In this document: positions 32,154 to 41,491 of the stretch, piece after piece
Numbering within the stretch: position 1 is the first letter of the stretch
How the letters are laid out: each line of letters opens with the position of its first letter
Assembly: GCA_016717225.1 (NCBI GenBank)
Contig: JADKGB010000019.1
Span: forward strand, 1 to 64,000
Direction of reading: 5' to 3'
Origin: Flavobacteriales bacterium
GTDB taxonomy: Bacteria; Bacteroidota; Bacteroidia; Flavobacteriales_F; PHOS-HE28
DNA length: 64,000 nucleotides
The notes under the pieces: generated by a model
Seen by the model: only the letters and a program-made list of their open reading frames with translations
Database searches by the model: none
Told to the model about the DNA's origin: nothing
Position numbers and translations under genes: made by a program

Positions 32154-34541
32154 ATGGACCGCACCGAGCTTCGCCGCTGGCTTCCCATGCTGATCGCGCT
32201 AATAGCCTTTGGCTTTCTATGGCGCGCAATGCGCGTTCCAGAGAAGAACGATGGCTTGAAAGTGACGCTGGACCTGCATACCTCCTGTGCTGACTCCTTC
32301 CAGGTGTTCTGGGACGATAACGCAGGTTCATATACTTCGGATCGCAGTCTTCCTTTACTGGTTGCACCCAACCGGGACGCACAACGGATCACTTTCATTC
32401 TTCCGAACGACGTGCGGCATGTGCAAGGCTTGCGCATCGACATGGGCACTCAAGCCGTGCGTATGGACCTTGCAGCCATTGAACTGCAAGGACCCTATCA
32501 CTCAGTTCACTTGAATGCGGAAGAGATCACGAACTGGTTCGCCCCAACCCATGATCTGCGCGCTTTCGAACTTGATAGTACCGATCAGGTATTACGCCTA
32601 ACCTGCATCGGAGATGACCCCTACTTCGCCAGCAACAAGGACCTCACACCACTCACGTCGGCAGCATTGAACTCTTCGCGCCCCGTGATCGAACCATTCC
32701 TGCTATCCGTTGGGATCGCACTGATCATCGGCGTGCTGGTGCGCTTGCTTTTCTCGATCCGCGGTCGCACTTCCAAAGGACCTGCGATCAATTTCGAAAA
32801 GCCAGCCCGACATCAGATCTTCGCCTCCGCGGCGATCGCACTTGCGGTTCTCCTTATCGCGAAAGGCATCGCGAACAATGTCAATTTCCGGGATCGTGCA
32901 CTTGTGGTGGACCTGGAACTCACCGCTACCAAAGAGGATAACTTCCAAGTCTTCTACGCTAACAAACCGGGAGGTTTCAGCCAAGGATTCTATGTGAACA
33001 GTCCCGTGCAAGCCGCGCATGACCGACAATTACTGAGCTTTCGTATGCCCAGTGACACATTGTTCCGATTTCTGCGCATCGACCCTGGCAACAAACAGGA
33101 TAGCCTGCAGATCCATTCGATGACGCTCCGATGCAACGAACAGGAGAAGCACTTCGATGCGAAACAGCTCTATGAGCTTTTCAAACCGAATGAGCAGGTT
33201 GACAAATTCACATTGCTCTCCAGTGGCATCTCGATCCACTTTAGCGGCAACGATCCTTTCCTCTACAGCGACCTCGATATCGGGGAGGATGTTCGATCAC
33301 TTTGGGAAGCCAGCGGTAATGGCCCACTTCCTTTCTGGTTCGGCTTGCTGTGTTCCATGGCGGTGTTCGCTGGACTTGTCAGGAACAAGAAACTCGGATC
33401 CTTGCTCAATTCCGATCGTCCAGTGGAACTGGTTACCGCCTTGCTTTTTTGCGGGCTTATCAGCCTGCCATTGCTCAGTGCATTGTTACCCATAGAACCA
33501 GCCATTGCGGATACCGAGAAGCGACCTCTTGCTGAGGAACCCCTGCTCCGGATGCACTCCCTGTTGGACTTCCCTGTGAAGTACACACGCTATTACAGCG
33601 ACCATTTTGGCTTTCGTAAGCTGCTCTTCCGCTGGAACTCCCTGTTCCACACATACGTTCTGCGTTGCTCCAGTATGCCTGATAACGTTGTCTTTGGAAA
33701 GGAAGGATTCCTCTTCCTCATCAAACCCGGCATTGAAAAGTTCTATCGACATCAGGAGGTGCTCAACGAAGCGCAGATGCAGCGGATCGCCGAACGTCTT
33801 GACCATCGCAAAAAGTGGCTCGCTGATCAGGGGATCGACTACTATCTGTTCATTCCACCATTGAAGGCAACCATGTATCCGGAAATGCTTCCGGACAAAT
33901 ACCAGAAGGTCGACGACAGATCGGAACTCGACGACCTCAAAGACTACCTGTCCAAACACTCCACCGTTCAACTCATAGACATGCGGGATGAACTTCGAGA
34001 TGCCAAGAAAGTGCGCGACATATACTACACTACCGATATCCATTGGAATCCTTGGGGAGGGTTCATTGGCTATCGCGTTCTGATGCGTGAGTTGTTGAAG
34101 CTTCACCCTGAGTTGGGGCTGCCCTGCCAGGCCGATGATTATATCGTACAGACGGACACGAACGACAACGGTGATCTGGCATTGCAGATCGCGCTGAACG
34201 ACAAACTCACCCGCGTTACGCCTATGATGGTCCCGAAAGATCCCTTCAGAGCGATACCACTTCCTGAGGAACAGCTGCCAGCCTCAGCGTTCTTCAAATA
34301 CAAGCCGATGTTCTACCAAGGGCCCGATCCCCAAGCCCCCAAATTGTTGATGTTCCGCGACAGTTTCGCAGTGTACCTGATGCCATACTTGAACGAACAC
34401 TTCAGCCGAATTGTATATGTATGGACCCCGATCCTGATCCCGGATATCATAGAAAAAGAAAAGCCGGATATCGTCGTACAGGAGATCATGGAGGTCTTTC
34501 TTACAGACCTATTGGAGGACAAACTCACAGACCCTCTTTGA
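32154..34541 (+). CDS. AlgJ/AlgX-like SGNH O-acetyltransferase with two N-terminal beta domains
   Basis: The 795-residue protein starts with a TM anchor (about 10-25). Two related beta-rich units follow (about 36-165 and 260-385; compare ADSFQVFWDDNAGSYT with EDNFQVFYANKPGGFS), each followed by a TM helix. An AlgJ/AlgX-type domain begins near residue 505 (VVFGKEGFLFLIKPG). The likely catalytic Asp-His pair is in TTDIHWNPWG and the Ser in MFRDSFAVYL. It would move acetyl groups supplied by the AlgI-like protein onto a glycan in the periplasm. The paired beta units are not part of AlgJ and may bind glycan (inference). Confidence 0.87.
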   Translation: MDRTELRRWLPMLIALIAFGFLWRAMRVPEKNDGLKVTLDLHTSCADSFQVFWDDNAGSYTSDRSLPLLVAPNRDAQRITFILPNDVRHVQGLRIDMGTQAVRMDLAAIELQGPYHSVHLNAEEITNWFAPTHDLRAFELDSTDQVLRLTCIGDDPYFASNKDLTPLTSAALNSSRPVIEPFLLSVGIALIIGVLVRLLFSIRGRTSKGPAINFEKPARHQIFASAAIALAVLLIAKGIANNVNFRDRALVVDLELTATKEDNFQVFYANKPGGFSQGFYVNSPVQAAHDRQLLSFRMPSDTLFRFLRIDPGNKQDSLQIHSMTLRCNEQEKHFDAKQLYELFKPNEQVDKFTLLSSGISIHFSGNDPFLYSDLDIGEDVRSLWEASGNGPLPFWFGLLCSMAVFAGLVRNKKLGSLLNSDRPVELVTALLFCGLISLPLLSALLPIEPAIADTEKRPLAEEPLLRMHSLLDFPVKYTRYYSDHFGFRKLLFRWNSLFHTYVLRCSSMPDNVVFGKEGFLFLIKPGIEKFYRHQEVLNEAQMQRIAERLDHRKKWLADQGIDYYLFIPPLKATMYPEMLPDKYQKVDDRSELDDLKDYLSKHSTVQLIDMRDELRDAKKVRDIYYTTDIHWNPWGGFIGYRVLMRELLKLHPELGLPCQADDYIVQTDTNDNGDLALQIALNDKLTRVTPMMVPKDPFRAIPLPEEQLPASAFFKYKPMFYQGPDPQAPKLLMFRDSFAVYLMPYLNEHFSRIVYVWTPILIPDIIEKEKPDIVVQEIMEVFLTDLLEDKLTDPL

Positions 34542-34584
34542 CCTTGTCGATCTGACGAGCATTTCGCCATCTCCCAACTGCGGA

Positions 34585-37500
34585 TCACAATTGGAACTGC
34601 CAGTCGTGCACTCCTCTGCTCAGATTCGGGTTGTAGCACGGATCGTCGTCTATGTATTTCTTCCAGCGCTCCTTGAACAGGCCTACCTCACGCAGGTGCC
34701 TTTCATAGCTCTCCTTGGTCATGTGCGGATGGCCACGTGTGAGACTTTCGTAGTGGTACAAAGAGACATGCGGGAGATACACGTTGTTCCAGCCTTTCTC
34801 GCGCAAGCGGAGACAAAGGTCAACATCGTTGTACTCCACCGTGAAGAGCTCTTCCCATCCACCGATCGCGTCCAATTTTTTGCGCTCCACCATCATGCAC
34901 GCGGCGGTGACAGCGCTGTAATTGTTGATCGTGTTCACGTAGTTGAAATAACCGGGTCCGTCCTTGTGCGTTCCGGTGAAGGTGTGACCTGCGACACCAC
35001 CTAAACCGATCACAACCCCGGCATGTTGGATGGTATCGTTGTGGTAAAGGAGCTTCACCCCTACCGCACCAATCGAAGCGCGTTGGCTTTGCTCATGCAT
35101 CGCGCGCATCCAGTCCGCATGGATGATCTCCGTATCGTTGTTGAGGAACAAGATGTGCTGACCGGTCGCGCGCCGGATGCCTTCGTTCATCAGCCCACTG
35201 AAGTTGAACGGTATGTTGTGTTCGAACCATGTGAACCGATCGCCATGTGCTGTTCCCATCTCCTTCATCAAGTCGAAGAGCGAACGTTCCGTGCTGTTGT
35301 TACTCACCACAATGACCTCGAGATCGGGATGGTCCGTAATGGCGAAAAGTGAACGCAGGCAGGCGCCCAGAATGTCCGCCTTGTCCTTCGTGGGAATGAT
35401 AACGCTCACCTTTCCTTGCAGAGGAGAGGTGAAGCGGATACCATAGCCCCGGAAGCCGAAGAGGAACGAAACATCGGCTGGTTCACCTCTTCGCTGCAAC
35501 GCTTCACCAAGGGCGCGTTTGGCAGCATCGTACGCATAAGGCTTCACTTCTTCGCTCCGCGCCGCACTTGCCGCGTGTATTCGCCAGTGGTAAAGCACAC
35601 GAGGAATGTGGGCTATGCGTTGCGAACGCTCGGTCAACCTCAGTAATAGGTCATAGTCCTGGCTTCCTTCAAAACCTGCACGGAAGCCATTGATCCCTTT
35701 CAGCAAAGTTGTTCGGGCCACAACGAGGTGACCGAAGTAATTACGGCTGAGCAGATGATCGGGGCACCATTGCGGTTTGAAATGCGGATCACTGTGACGC
35801 CCCTGCTCGTCCACCTTGTCCTCGTCACTGTACAGAATATCGATCGACCTGTCCCGATTCAGCCGCTTCACCACATGGTAAAGCGCATCAGGGGCGAGCA
35901 GATCGTCGTGGTCCATCAATGCGACAAACTCGCCCGCAACCAGTTCCAAAGCGGTATTGCTCGCTTTGCTTATGTGACCGTTCTCCGTACGGTAAGCCAC
36001 CTTGATCCGCGGATCCTTCGCTTTCCATTCATCGAGGCACTTGCGCACGCGTGGATCCGGTGATCGATCATCGGCGATACACAGCTCGATGTTCCAATAG
36101 ACCTGTTCGACAACAGAGCGTATCGCCGCATTGAGAAGCTCGATCGGCGGCTCATAGACAGGCATCAGAACACTTATCAAGGGCTGGTAGGAAAGCAGGG
36201 GAACATCCTCCCGGTAGCCTTGTATATCACTGGGGCGCGCGAAGTGTTTAGCCATCCATTGTGCATACGGTTCCCGCTGATCGATCTCCGCAGCTTGCAG
36301 TTGTTCCTCGCCGATAAGGATCCGTACCGGGCGGATCTCTGTCCACAGATACAGCGACCGGAAGATCTTGGCCATGAACTTGCGCAAGATCGTCCGGCCC
36401 TTGTCGCTCACCAGGAAGGCGATCCTTCGAAGCCACTTGAAACTCTTCTTCGAAGTGCTGCTGCCTGTGCGCAACAGAGCGCGCATCTTGTGGTAAGCGC
36501 GTCGCATACGCCACAACCGACTTTGCTCGATCGCCTTTATCCGCTCTTCGTATTGACCTAAAAGGGCCTGGAGGGCACGGCTATGCTCGCGTTGCACATC
36601 CAGTGCGCGCATCGTCTTGTCCACTTCTCCCACCAAACGGTGGGCTTCTTCTGAGAGCTGGTCCTTTTCCTTTTGAAGAACAAACACGTTCGATCGTATC
36701 CTTTCCTGCCGCAGTTCCGCATCTGCCAGCAACTCCTTGAACTCGGTGATCGTCCGGTCCCGCGCTGTGATCCGTTCTACCAACTCAGTGATCCGCGATA
36801 GCTGTTCTGCACCTTCACGCTTCAATAGAACAAGCTCATCTCCGATCCGTCTTGCTCCTTGCAAAGCATCGGCTGCGGTTGATCTCGCTTCATTAGCTAT
36901 CCTTTCAGCCTCTAACACCAGCAACCGATCGTGCGCTTGGGTCCGATGCAACTCGCTGACTACCGAACGCACGTGGTCGGCAAAAAGAGCAGCGTGCTTG
37001 TGGACGATATGATCAACGATCGCCGCACGCTTCGCTGGTTGGGTTGGTCGCGACAGAAGTGATCCTTCTCGAACACGGTAGTGGAACAACGGCTCCGCGA
37101 TACGCTGCATCCGATGTCCGGTACTGATCATGCGTATCCAGAATTCCCAATCTTCATAACCATCACGCATCGCTTCGTCGAAGCCACCAAGGGCCAATAG
37201 AACTTCCCGCCGCACTACCGCGCAGGCATCAATTCGATTTCCCAAAAGCAATTCCGCGAGCGTGACTTCCGGCTGCTCGACGATCTGTTCGCGCAACCCG
37301 AATTCAACCTTATCAGAATATACCGCGGATATGCTCGCATCTTCTTCCAACATGGCACTGGCCTTCGTCAGCAGGGAAGGCTCAATATGGTTGTCGGCAT
37401 CCAGAAACAACACGTACGGTGCTTCACTTTTCCGCCATCCGGTATTGCGCGCGGCAGAGAGCCCCAAATTTTCCTGGTCGACAACCCGGTAACCTCGCAT

Positions 37501-37709
37501 GCGCAAACCAGCGAGTACATCCAACGATCGCTGGTCCGTGCTTCCATCGTTCACAATGATCACCCTTCACCACGAGCACGATCACTGCCAAGACTTGTCA
37601 ACGCTTCTTGCAAGAATTGACCGTCATTGAAGGAAGTAACGACAACATCCACCAAGCCAATTGAGGTTGATGGCACTGTTGTCGATCGCTGAAGAGGCAA
37701 GGCGCTCAT
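34585..37709 (-). CDS. Three-domain GT2 glycosyltransferase, frameshifted near its start
   Basis: The main open part (37563 down to 34585, 992 residues) holds the rest of a GT-A domain (IIVNDGST, FLDADNHIEP), a coiled coil at about 200-350 and two more GT2 domains: one with VLMPVYEPP, ADDRSPD and ALMDHDDL, one with SVIIPTKDK, FLNNDTE and EYNDVDLCLRLREKGW. The first beta strand of domain 1 is missing from this frame. It lies upstream in another frame, starting at ATG 37709 (VDVVVTSFNDGQFLQEALTS), which overlaps the wzt stop as ATGA. One missing base near 37565 separates the two. It probably builds the backbone of the glycan exported by Wzm/Wzt. Error or mutation cannot be told apart here. Confidence 0.85.
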
Positions 37710-38464
37710 GTGTCGGTTCGAATGCCCAACAGATCGTGGTAACGCAAGCCCACCTCATGCGGATGCCCTACGAGGATCACGCGACCGGCTTCCATGCATG
37801 CCGCACGATCGCAGACCCGTTGAACCTCGGCCAATGAATGGCTCACCAGCACGATCGTACTCCCGCGTTCCTTCAACTCAGCGATACGCTCGTAGCACTT
37901 GAGTTGGAAACCGGCGTCACCCACAGCAAGCACTTCATCGATCAACAGAATATCGGGATCATTGGCAGTGGCGATGGCAAATCCAAGACGCGCGGTCATT
38001 CCGGTGCTATAGCGTTTCACCGCCATATTGAGATCCGCTTCTGCCAGACCGCTGAAGGACCTAACGTGATCGATGGTACGCTGTGTCGCTGATCGATCAT
38101 GACCCATGAGCGCAGCGCACAGCTTCGCATTCTCCAACCCAGTAAGTTCCGGTTCAAGGCCCACACCCAATGCCAACATGGGGGCTATCGTTCCATGTAA
38201 AAACACCTCACCCCTGACGGGTTCCACGATGCCCGCAAGCACTCGCAAAAGAGTGCTTTTCCCGCTACCATTCCGGCCTACGATGCCGAAGCACTCACCT
38301 ACTTCGATCGAAAGATCGACATCGGTCAGAATGCGTTTGCGCTCCAACAAGCGCTTTGACCCGAGCGAGATCATGTATTCCTTGATGCTCCTGAACCCAT
38401 GACGTTGCACGAGGTAATCCACGGTGAGGTTCTTCACCTCGATCATGTTCCTCCTTGGCTCCAT
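37706..38464 (-). CDS. wzt: Polysaccharide ABC exporter ATPase (Wzt-like)
   Basis: The 252-residue protein has Walker A GRNGSGKST near 63-71, a degenerate signature YSTGM, Walker B DILLIDEVL and the switch His in LVSHSL. The pattern ALGVGLEPELTGLENA is typical of Wzt/TagH ATPases. It ends soon after the nucleotide-binding domain, so it lacks the C-terminal glycan-binding domain of long Wzt proteins, implying export without end-cap recognition. Its ATG lies 1 bp after the permease stop, and its stop overlaps the GT2 start. Confidence 0.93.
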   Translation of the reverse strand: MEPRRNMIEVKNLTVDYLVQRHGFRSIKEYMISLGSKRLLERKRILTDVDLSIEVGECFGIVGRNGSGKSTLLRVLAGIVEPVRGEVFLHGTIAPMLALGVGLEPELTGLENAKLCAALMGHDRSATQRTIDHVRSFSGLAEADLNMAVKRYSTGMTARLGFAIATANDPDILLIDEVLAVGDAGFQLKCYERIAELKERGSTIVLVSHSLAEVQRVCDRAACMEAGRVILVGHPHEVGLRYHDLLGIRTDT

Positions 38465-38465
38465 C

Positions 38466-39254
38466 CTAGTAATTGGCTATGTATCCACGGCGTAAGACGC
38501 GATGTGCGAAAAGCCCGATCACCAAGGCGAGAAGACCGATCCATGCAGCCGTGATCCACGCGGAGGCATTCGGAACAGTGCCTTCTACAAGAACACTGCG
38601 CACCAAACCGATGAAATGGTAAAGCGGATTCAACGCGGCGATCCAGCGCAAGCCATCGGGAACAAGATCGGCTGGGTAGGCAATTGGCGTTAGGTAGAAG
38701 AATGCCGGCAGTAGAGCCGACCACAGAAGTCCAATGTCCCGGAAGTAGACATTGAGCGCACATAAAGCCAGCGAAATACCGAACAGGAATGTGGCGAACA
38801 GGGCAGTGATCGGCAGTACCAACAGATGTACAAGCGCGGGCCGCCATCCGAACCATATCATGATGAACGCGAACGGGATGAAGGAAAGCAACAAGTTGAA
38901 AAGACCCGCCATCAATTGCGCGATAGGAAAAGCAAGTGGCGGAATGGCCAGGCTCTTCAATACGCCGGCGTTCTCGGTAAGTGATCCAAGAATATGCCCG
39001 CTCACGGTGGCGAAAAATGACCAAAAGATGAGGCCGCTCAAGGCGAATACCGGATAATTCGGGACTTGTGCGAAAGCCTTGCTGAAGATCAGAAGAAAGA
39101 TGCCCAGAAAAATAAGCGGGTTGAGCAACGACCATGCAAAGCCCAACAACGAACTTTTGTACCGCAGCCGGACGTTCTTCCACGCCAGCGCGCGTATCAA
39201 CGAGAAGTGGTGCGCTTGCAACCGAGTGGCAGGGATCGCGTTGGCCGTGTACAT
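38466..39254 (-). CDS. wzm: Polysaccharide ABC exporter permease (Wzm-like)
   Basis: The 262-residue protein has six TM helices and the ABC-2 polysaccharide-export pattern: LAWKNVRLRYKSSLLGFAWS at the cytoplasmic entry, then FWSFFATVSGHILGSLTENA, CALNVYFRDIGLLWSALLPA, YLTPIAYPADLVP and NPLYHFIGLVRSVL. It is first in the minus-strand unit wzm-wzt-GT2. A 90-bp gap separates it from the divergent GT4 gene, so the promoters of both units must lie there; a TATTTTCG box near 39313 is a weak candidate for the plus strand. Confidence 0.93.
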   Translation of the reverse strand: MYTANAIPATRLQAHHFSLIRALAWKNVRLRYKSSLLGFAWSLLNPLIFLGIFLLIFSKAFAQVPNYPVFALSGLIFWSFFATVSGHILGSLTENAGVLKSLAIPPLAFPIAQLMAGLFNLLLSFIPFAFIMIWFGWRPALVHLLVLPITALFATFLFGISLALCALNVYFRDIGLLWSALLPAFFYLTPIAYPADLVPDGLRWIAALNPLYHFIGLVRSVLVEGTVPNASAWITAAWIGLLALVIGLFAHRVLRRGYIANY

Positions 39255-39344
39255 GCGGCTGGCAAGTTAGATGAGGCCTTTGTCATCCTGCCCTTTCCCT
39301 TCCCGCCCCACCTATTTTCGCAGCCTAAGCCGACAGCATCGCCA

Positions 39345-40388
39345 ATGCCACTCCTCATCAACGGTCGTTTTCTTACGCGCCCGGCTACAGGTGTTGAGCG
39401 TTACGGGCGTATGCTGTTGCATGTGATCAGCTCGGAATGGCCCGACGCTCGTGTACTTGTTCCCGGCTCATTCGAAGGCGAGGTTGACGCATGCGGTCTT
39501 CAGGTCATCCGACATGGAAGGTCGCGCGGGCATGTTTGGGAACAAATGGAGCTACCACGAGCCGTTGGGAAAAGTGACGTTCTGCTCTCTCCAGCGAATA
39601 CAGGACCGCTTCGCGGAGATCGGCACGTTCCGGTGATACATGACCTGGCATTTCTGCATCACCCCGAGTGGTTCAATACGCGTTTCGCCACTTGGTACAA
39701 GCTATTGATCCCACGCATGGTGCGCCGCGCTGAAAGGGTAATAACCGTTAGTGGTTCTGTGCAGGAAGAAGTGATCCGCTATTTCGGCGTTGATCGCAAA
39801 CGGATGCATGTGGTGCCGCCTTTTGTAATCCCCTCACTTGTTAACGCACCCTTTCTCGATACAGGGATCGAGCGTCCTTATTATTTGATCGTCGCCTCGC
39901 TCGACCCGCGCAAAGGACTGGACCGCGTGTTCAACTGGTATACCAGTTTGCAACAACCAGAATTCGATCTGGCGATCGTCGGGCGTTCACATCGTGCATT
40001 CGCAGAAACAGCCATACCTGTCCATCCTGGAATTCACGTACTACGAGATGTGGATGACGTGTGGCTCGCAGCCTTGTACAAGAGCGCTATCGCCTTGGTG
40101 CAGGCCTCCTATTATGAGGGCTTTGGCTTACCTATCATGGAAGCTCACGCGTTGGATTGTCCGGTGATAGCTGCTGAACTTCCTGTATTCCGTGAACAAT
40201 TCGGTGAAGCACCGTTCTATGCGGACATTGGGTTTACCCGTTCGATGATGCGCGCCATGATCACGATGAGCAAGGCCGAAGATCGCGCCACTTGGGTCGC
40301 CAAAGGCCGTGTTGCCTCTATGAGGTTCGATGTTGAGCGCACAACAACCGCCTTGCACCTCGCCTTGGACCAGATGCTCGGCGAATGA
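39345..40388 (+). CDS. GT4-family glycosyltransferase
   Basis: The 347-residue GT-B enzyme starts at ATG 39345 (PLLINGRFLTRPATGVERYG), giving a full N-terminal Rossmann half. The upstream open frame runs back over wzm and is not coding. The donor-site half has VASLDPRKGLDRV and YYEGFGLPIMEAHALDCPVI, the GT4 E-x7-E region. It is likely a mannosyl- or rhamnosyl-type transferase for the surface glycan; the sugar is not readable from sequence. The stop overlaps the next start by ATGA. Confidence 0.9.
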   Translation: MPLLINGRFLTRPATGVERYGRMLLHVISSEWPDARVLVPGSFEGEVDACGLQVIRHGRSRGHVWEQMELPRAVGKSDVLLSPANTGPLRGDRHVPVIHDLAFLHHPEWFNTRFATWYKLLIPRMVRRAERVITVSGSVQEEVIRYFGVDRKRMHVVPPFVIPSLVNAPFLDTGIERPYYLIVASLDPRKGLDRVFNWYTSLQQPEFDLAIVGRSHRAFAETAIPVHPGIHVLRDVDDVWLAALYKSAIALVQASYYEGFGLPIMEAHALDCPVIAAELPVFREQFGEAPFYADIGFTRSMMRAMITMSKAEDRATWVAKGRVASMRFDVERTTTALHLALDQMLGE

Positions 40389-41491
40389 TGCGCGTGGCCG
40401 TGGTCCATGATTGGCTGGCCGAGATCGGTGGCGCTGAAAAAGTGACGCGGGAGTTGATCGATCTGTTCGATGCGGATGTATTCGCCTTGGTCGATTTTCT
40501 GAGCCCTGAGGACAGGAATTTCGTTTTGCACGGCAAACATGCTCGAACATCTTTCATCCAACAAATGCCGTTCGCGCGGAAACGCTTCCGTTGGTACCTG
40601 CCTTTTTTTCCAGTGGCCATTGAGCGATTGGATCTTCGGGGGTTCGACCTCATCGTCAGCTCCAGCTATGCGGTCGCCAAAGGCGTGCGTAAACAGCCAG
40701 GGCAGAAACATGTGTGTTACATACACACACCGATGCGCTTCGCATGGGTTGATGAGGATGGTTATTTCCAAGACCATGGTGTGCAAGGGATCAAAGCACG
40801 CCTCTTGCGATGGGTGATGAAAAGGTTGCGCCATTGGGATAAGGCCAGCAGCGAAACTGTTGATCGGTTCATCGCAAACAGCGAGAATGTCGCAAGCCGT
40901 GTAAGGAAGTTCTATGGTCGCGATGCAGCGGTGCTTCTTCCGCCGGTTGATCCTGAGGTCTTTTCCCTCCATGAAGGGCCTCGCAGTGGTTACCTCGTGG
41001 CTGCGCGTTTAGTGCCATACAAGCGTATAGATCGGATCATCGAAGCCTTCAACCAGCTACCGGAACTTCGACTAACCATAGCAGGTGATGGTCCGGACCT
41101 TGGCCGACTGCGGTCTATGGCAGGACCAACGATATCCTTCGCGGGTCATCTGCAGCAGCCCGACCTCGTCATCGCAATGCAGCGATCCTCCGCGCTGGTA
41201 TGTGCGGCGCACGAGGACCTTGGGCTCACGGTCATGGAAGCTCAGGCATGTGGTACACCAGTGATCGCCCTGAAGGCCGGTGGTTACTTGGAAACCGTGG
41301 ACGAATTGCATGGCAGCCGTTTCTTCCCGGATACTGAACCTTTGTGTATTCGTGAAGCGGTGCTTCGACATGAGACCGCCAAACCCGATCTTGCACCCCT
41401 CCGTCTGCGCCACACTATGTCACCTTTCTTCCGAGATCAATTTCGCGAACGCTTCCAAACCCTCGTGCTTCAGGTAATGAACCATGCGTGA
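40385..41491 (+). CDS. GT4-family glycosyltransferase (WbaZ-like)
   Basis: This 368-residue GT-B enzyme opens VAVVHDWLAEIGGAEKVTREL and contains KHVCYIHTPMRFAW, FIANSENVASRVRKFYG, LVAARLVPYKRIDRIIEAF and AHEDLGLTVMEAQACGTPVI. These match the O-antigen mannosyltransferase group typified by WbaZ. It overlaps its neighbours on both sides (ATGA upstream, 8 bp downstream), so it is translated within a tight operon. Confidence 0.9.
   Translation: MMRVAVVHDWLAEIGGAEKVTRELIDLFDADVFALVDFLSPEDRNFVLHGKHARTSFIQQMPFARKRFRWYLPFFPVAIERLDLRGFDLIVSSSYAVAKGVRKQPGQKHVCYIHTPMRFAWVDEDGYFQDHGVQGIKARLLRWVMKRLRHWDKASSETVDRFIANSENVASRVRKFYGRDAAVLLPPVDPEVFSLHEGPRSGYLVAARLVPYKRIDRIIEAFNQLPELRLTIAGDGPDLGRLRSMAGPTISFAGHLQQPDLVIAMQRSSALVCAAHEDLGLTVMEAQACGTPVIALKAGGYLETVDELHGSRFFPDTEPLCIREAVLRHETAKPDLAPLRLRHTMSPFFRDQFRERFQTLVLQVMNHA

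Noticed and set aside
34585..37563. Taking 37563 as the true start of the GT2 gene
   Set aside because: That start lacks the first strand of the GT-A fold, and a better start overlapping the wzt stop lies in another frame at 37709.
39066..39344. Upstream extension of the GT4 gene over wzm
   Set aside because: The extension is antisense to wzm and gives charged, low-complexity sequence. ATG 39345 starts a normal GT-B fold.
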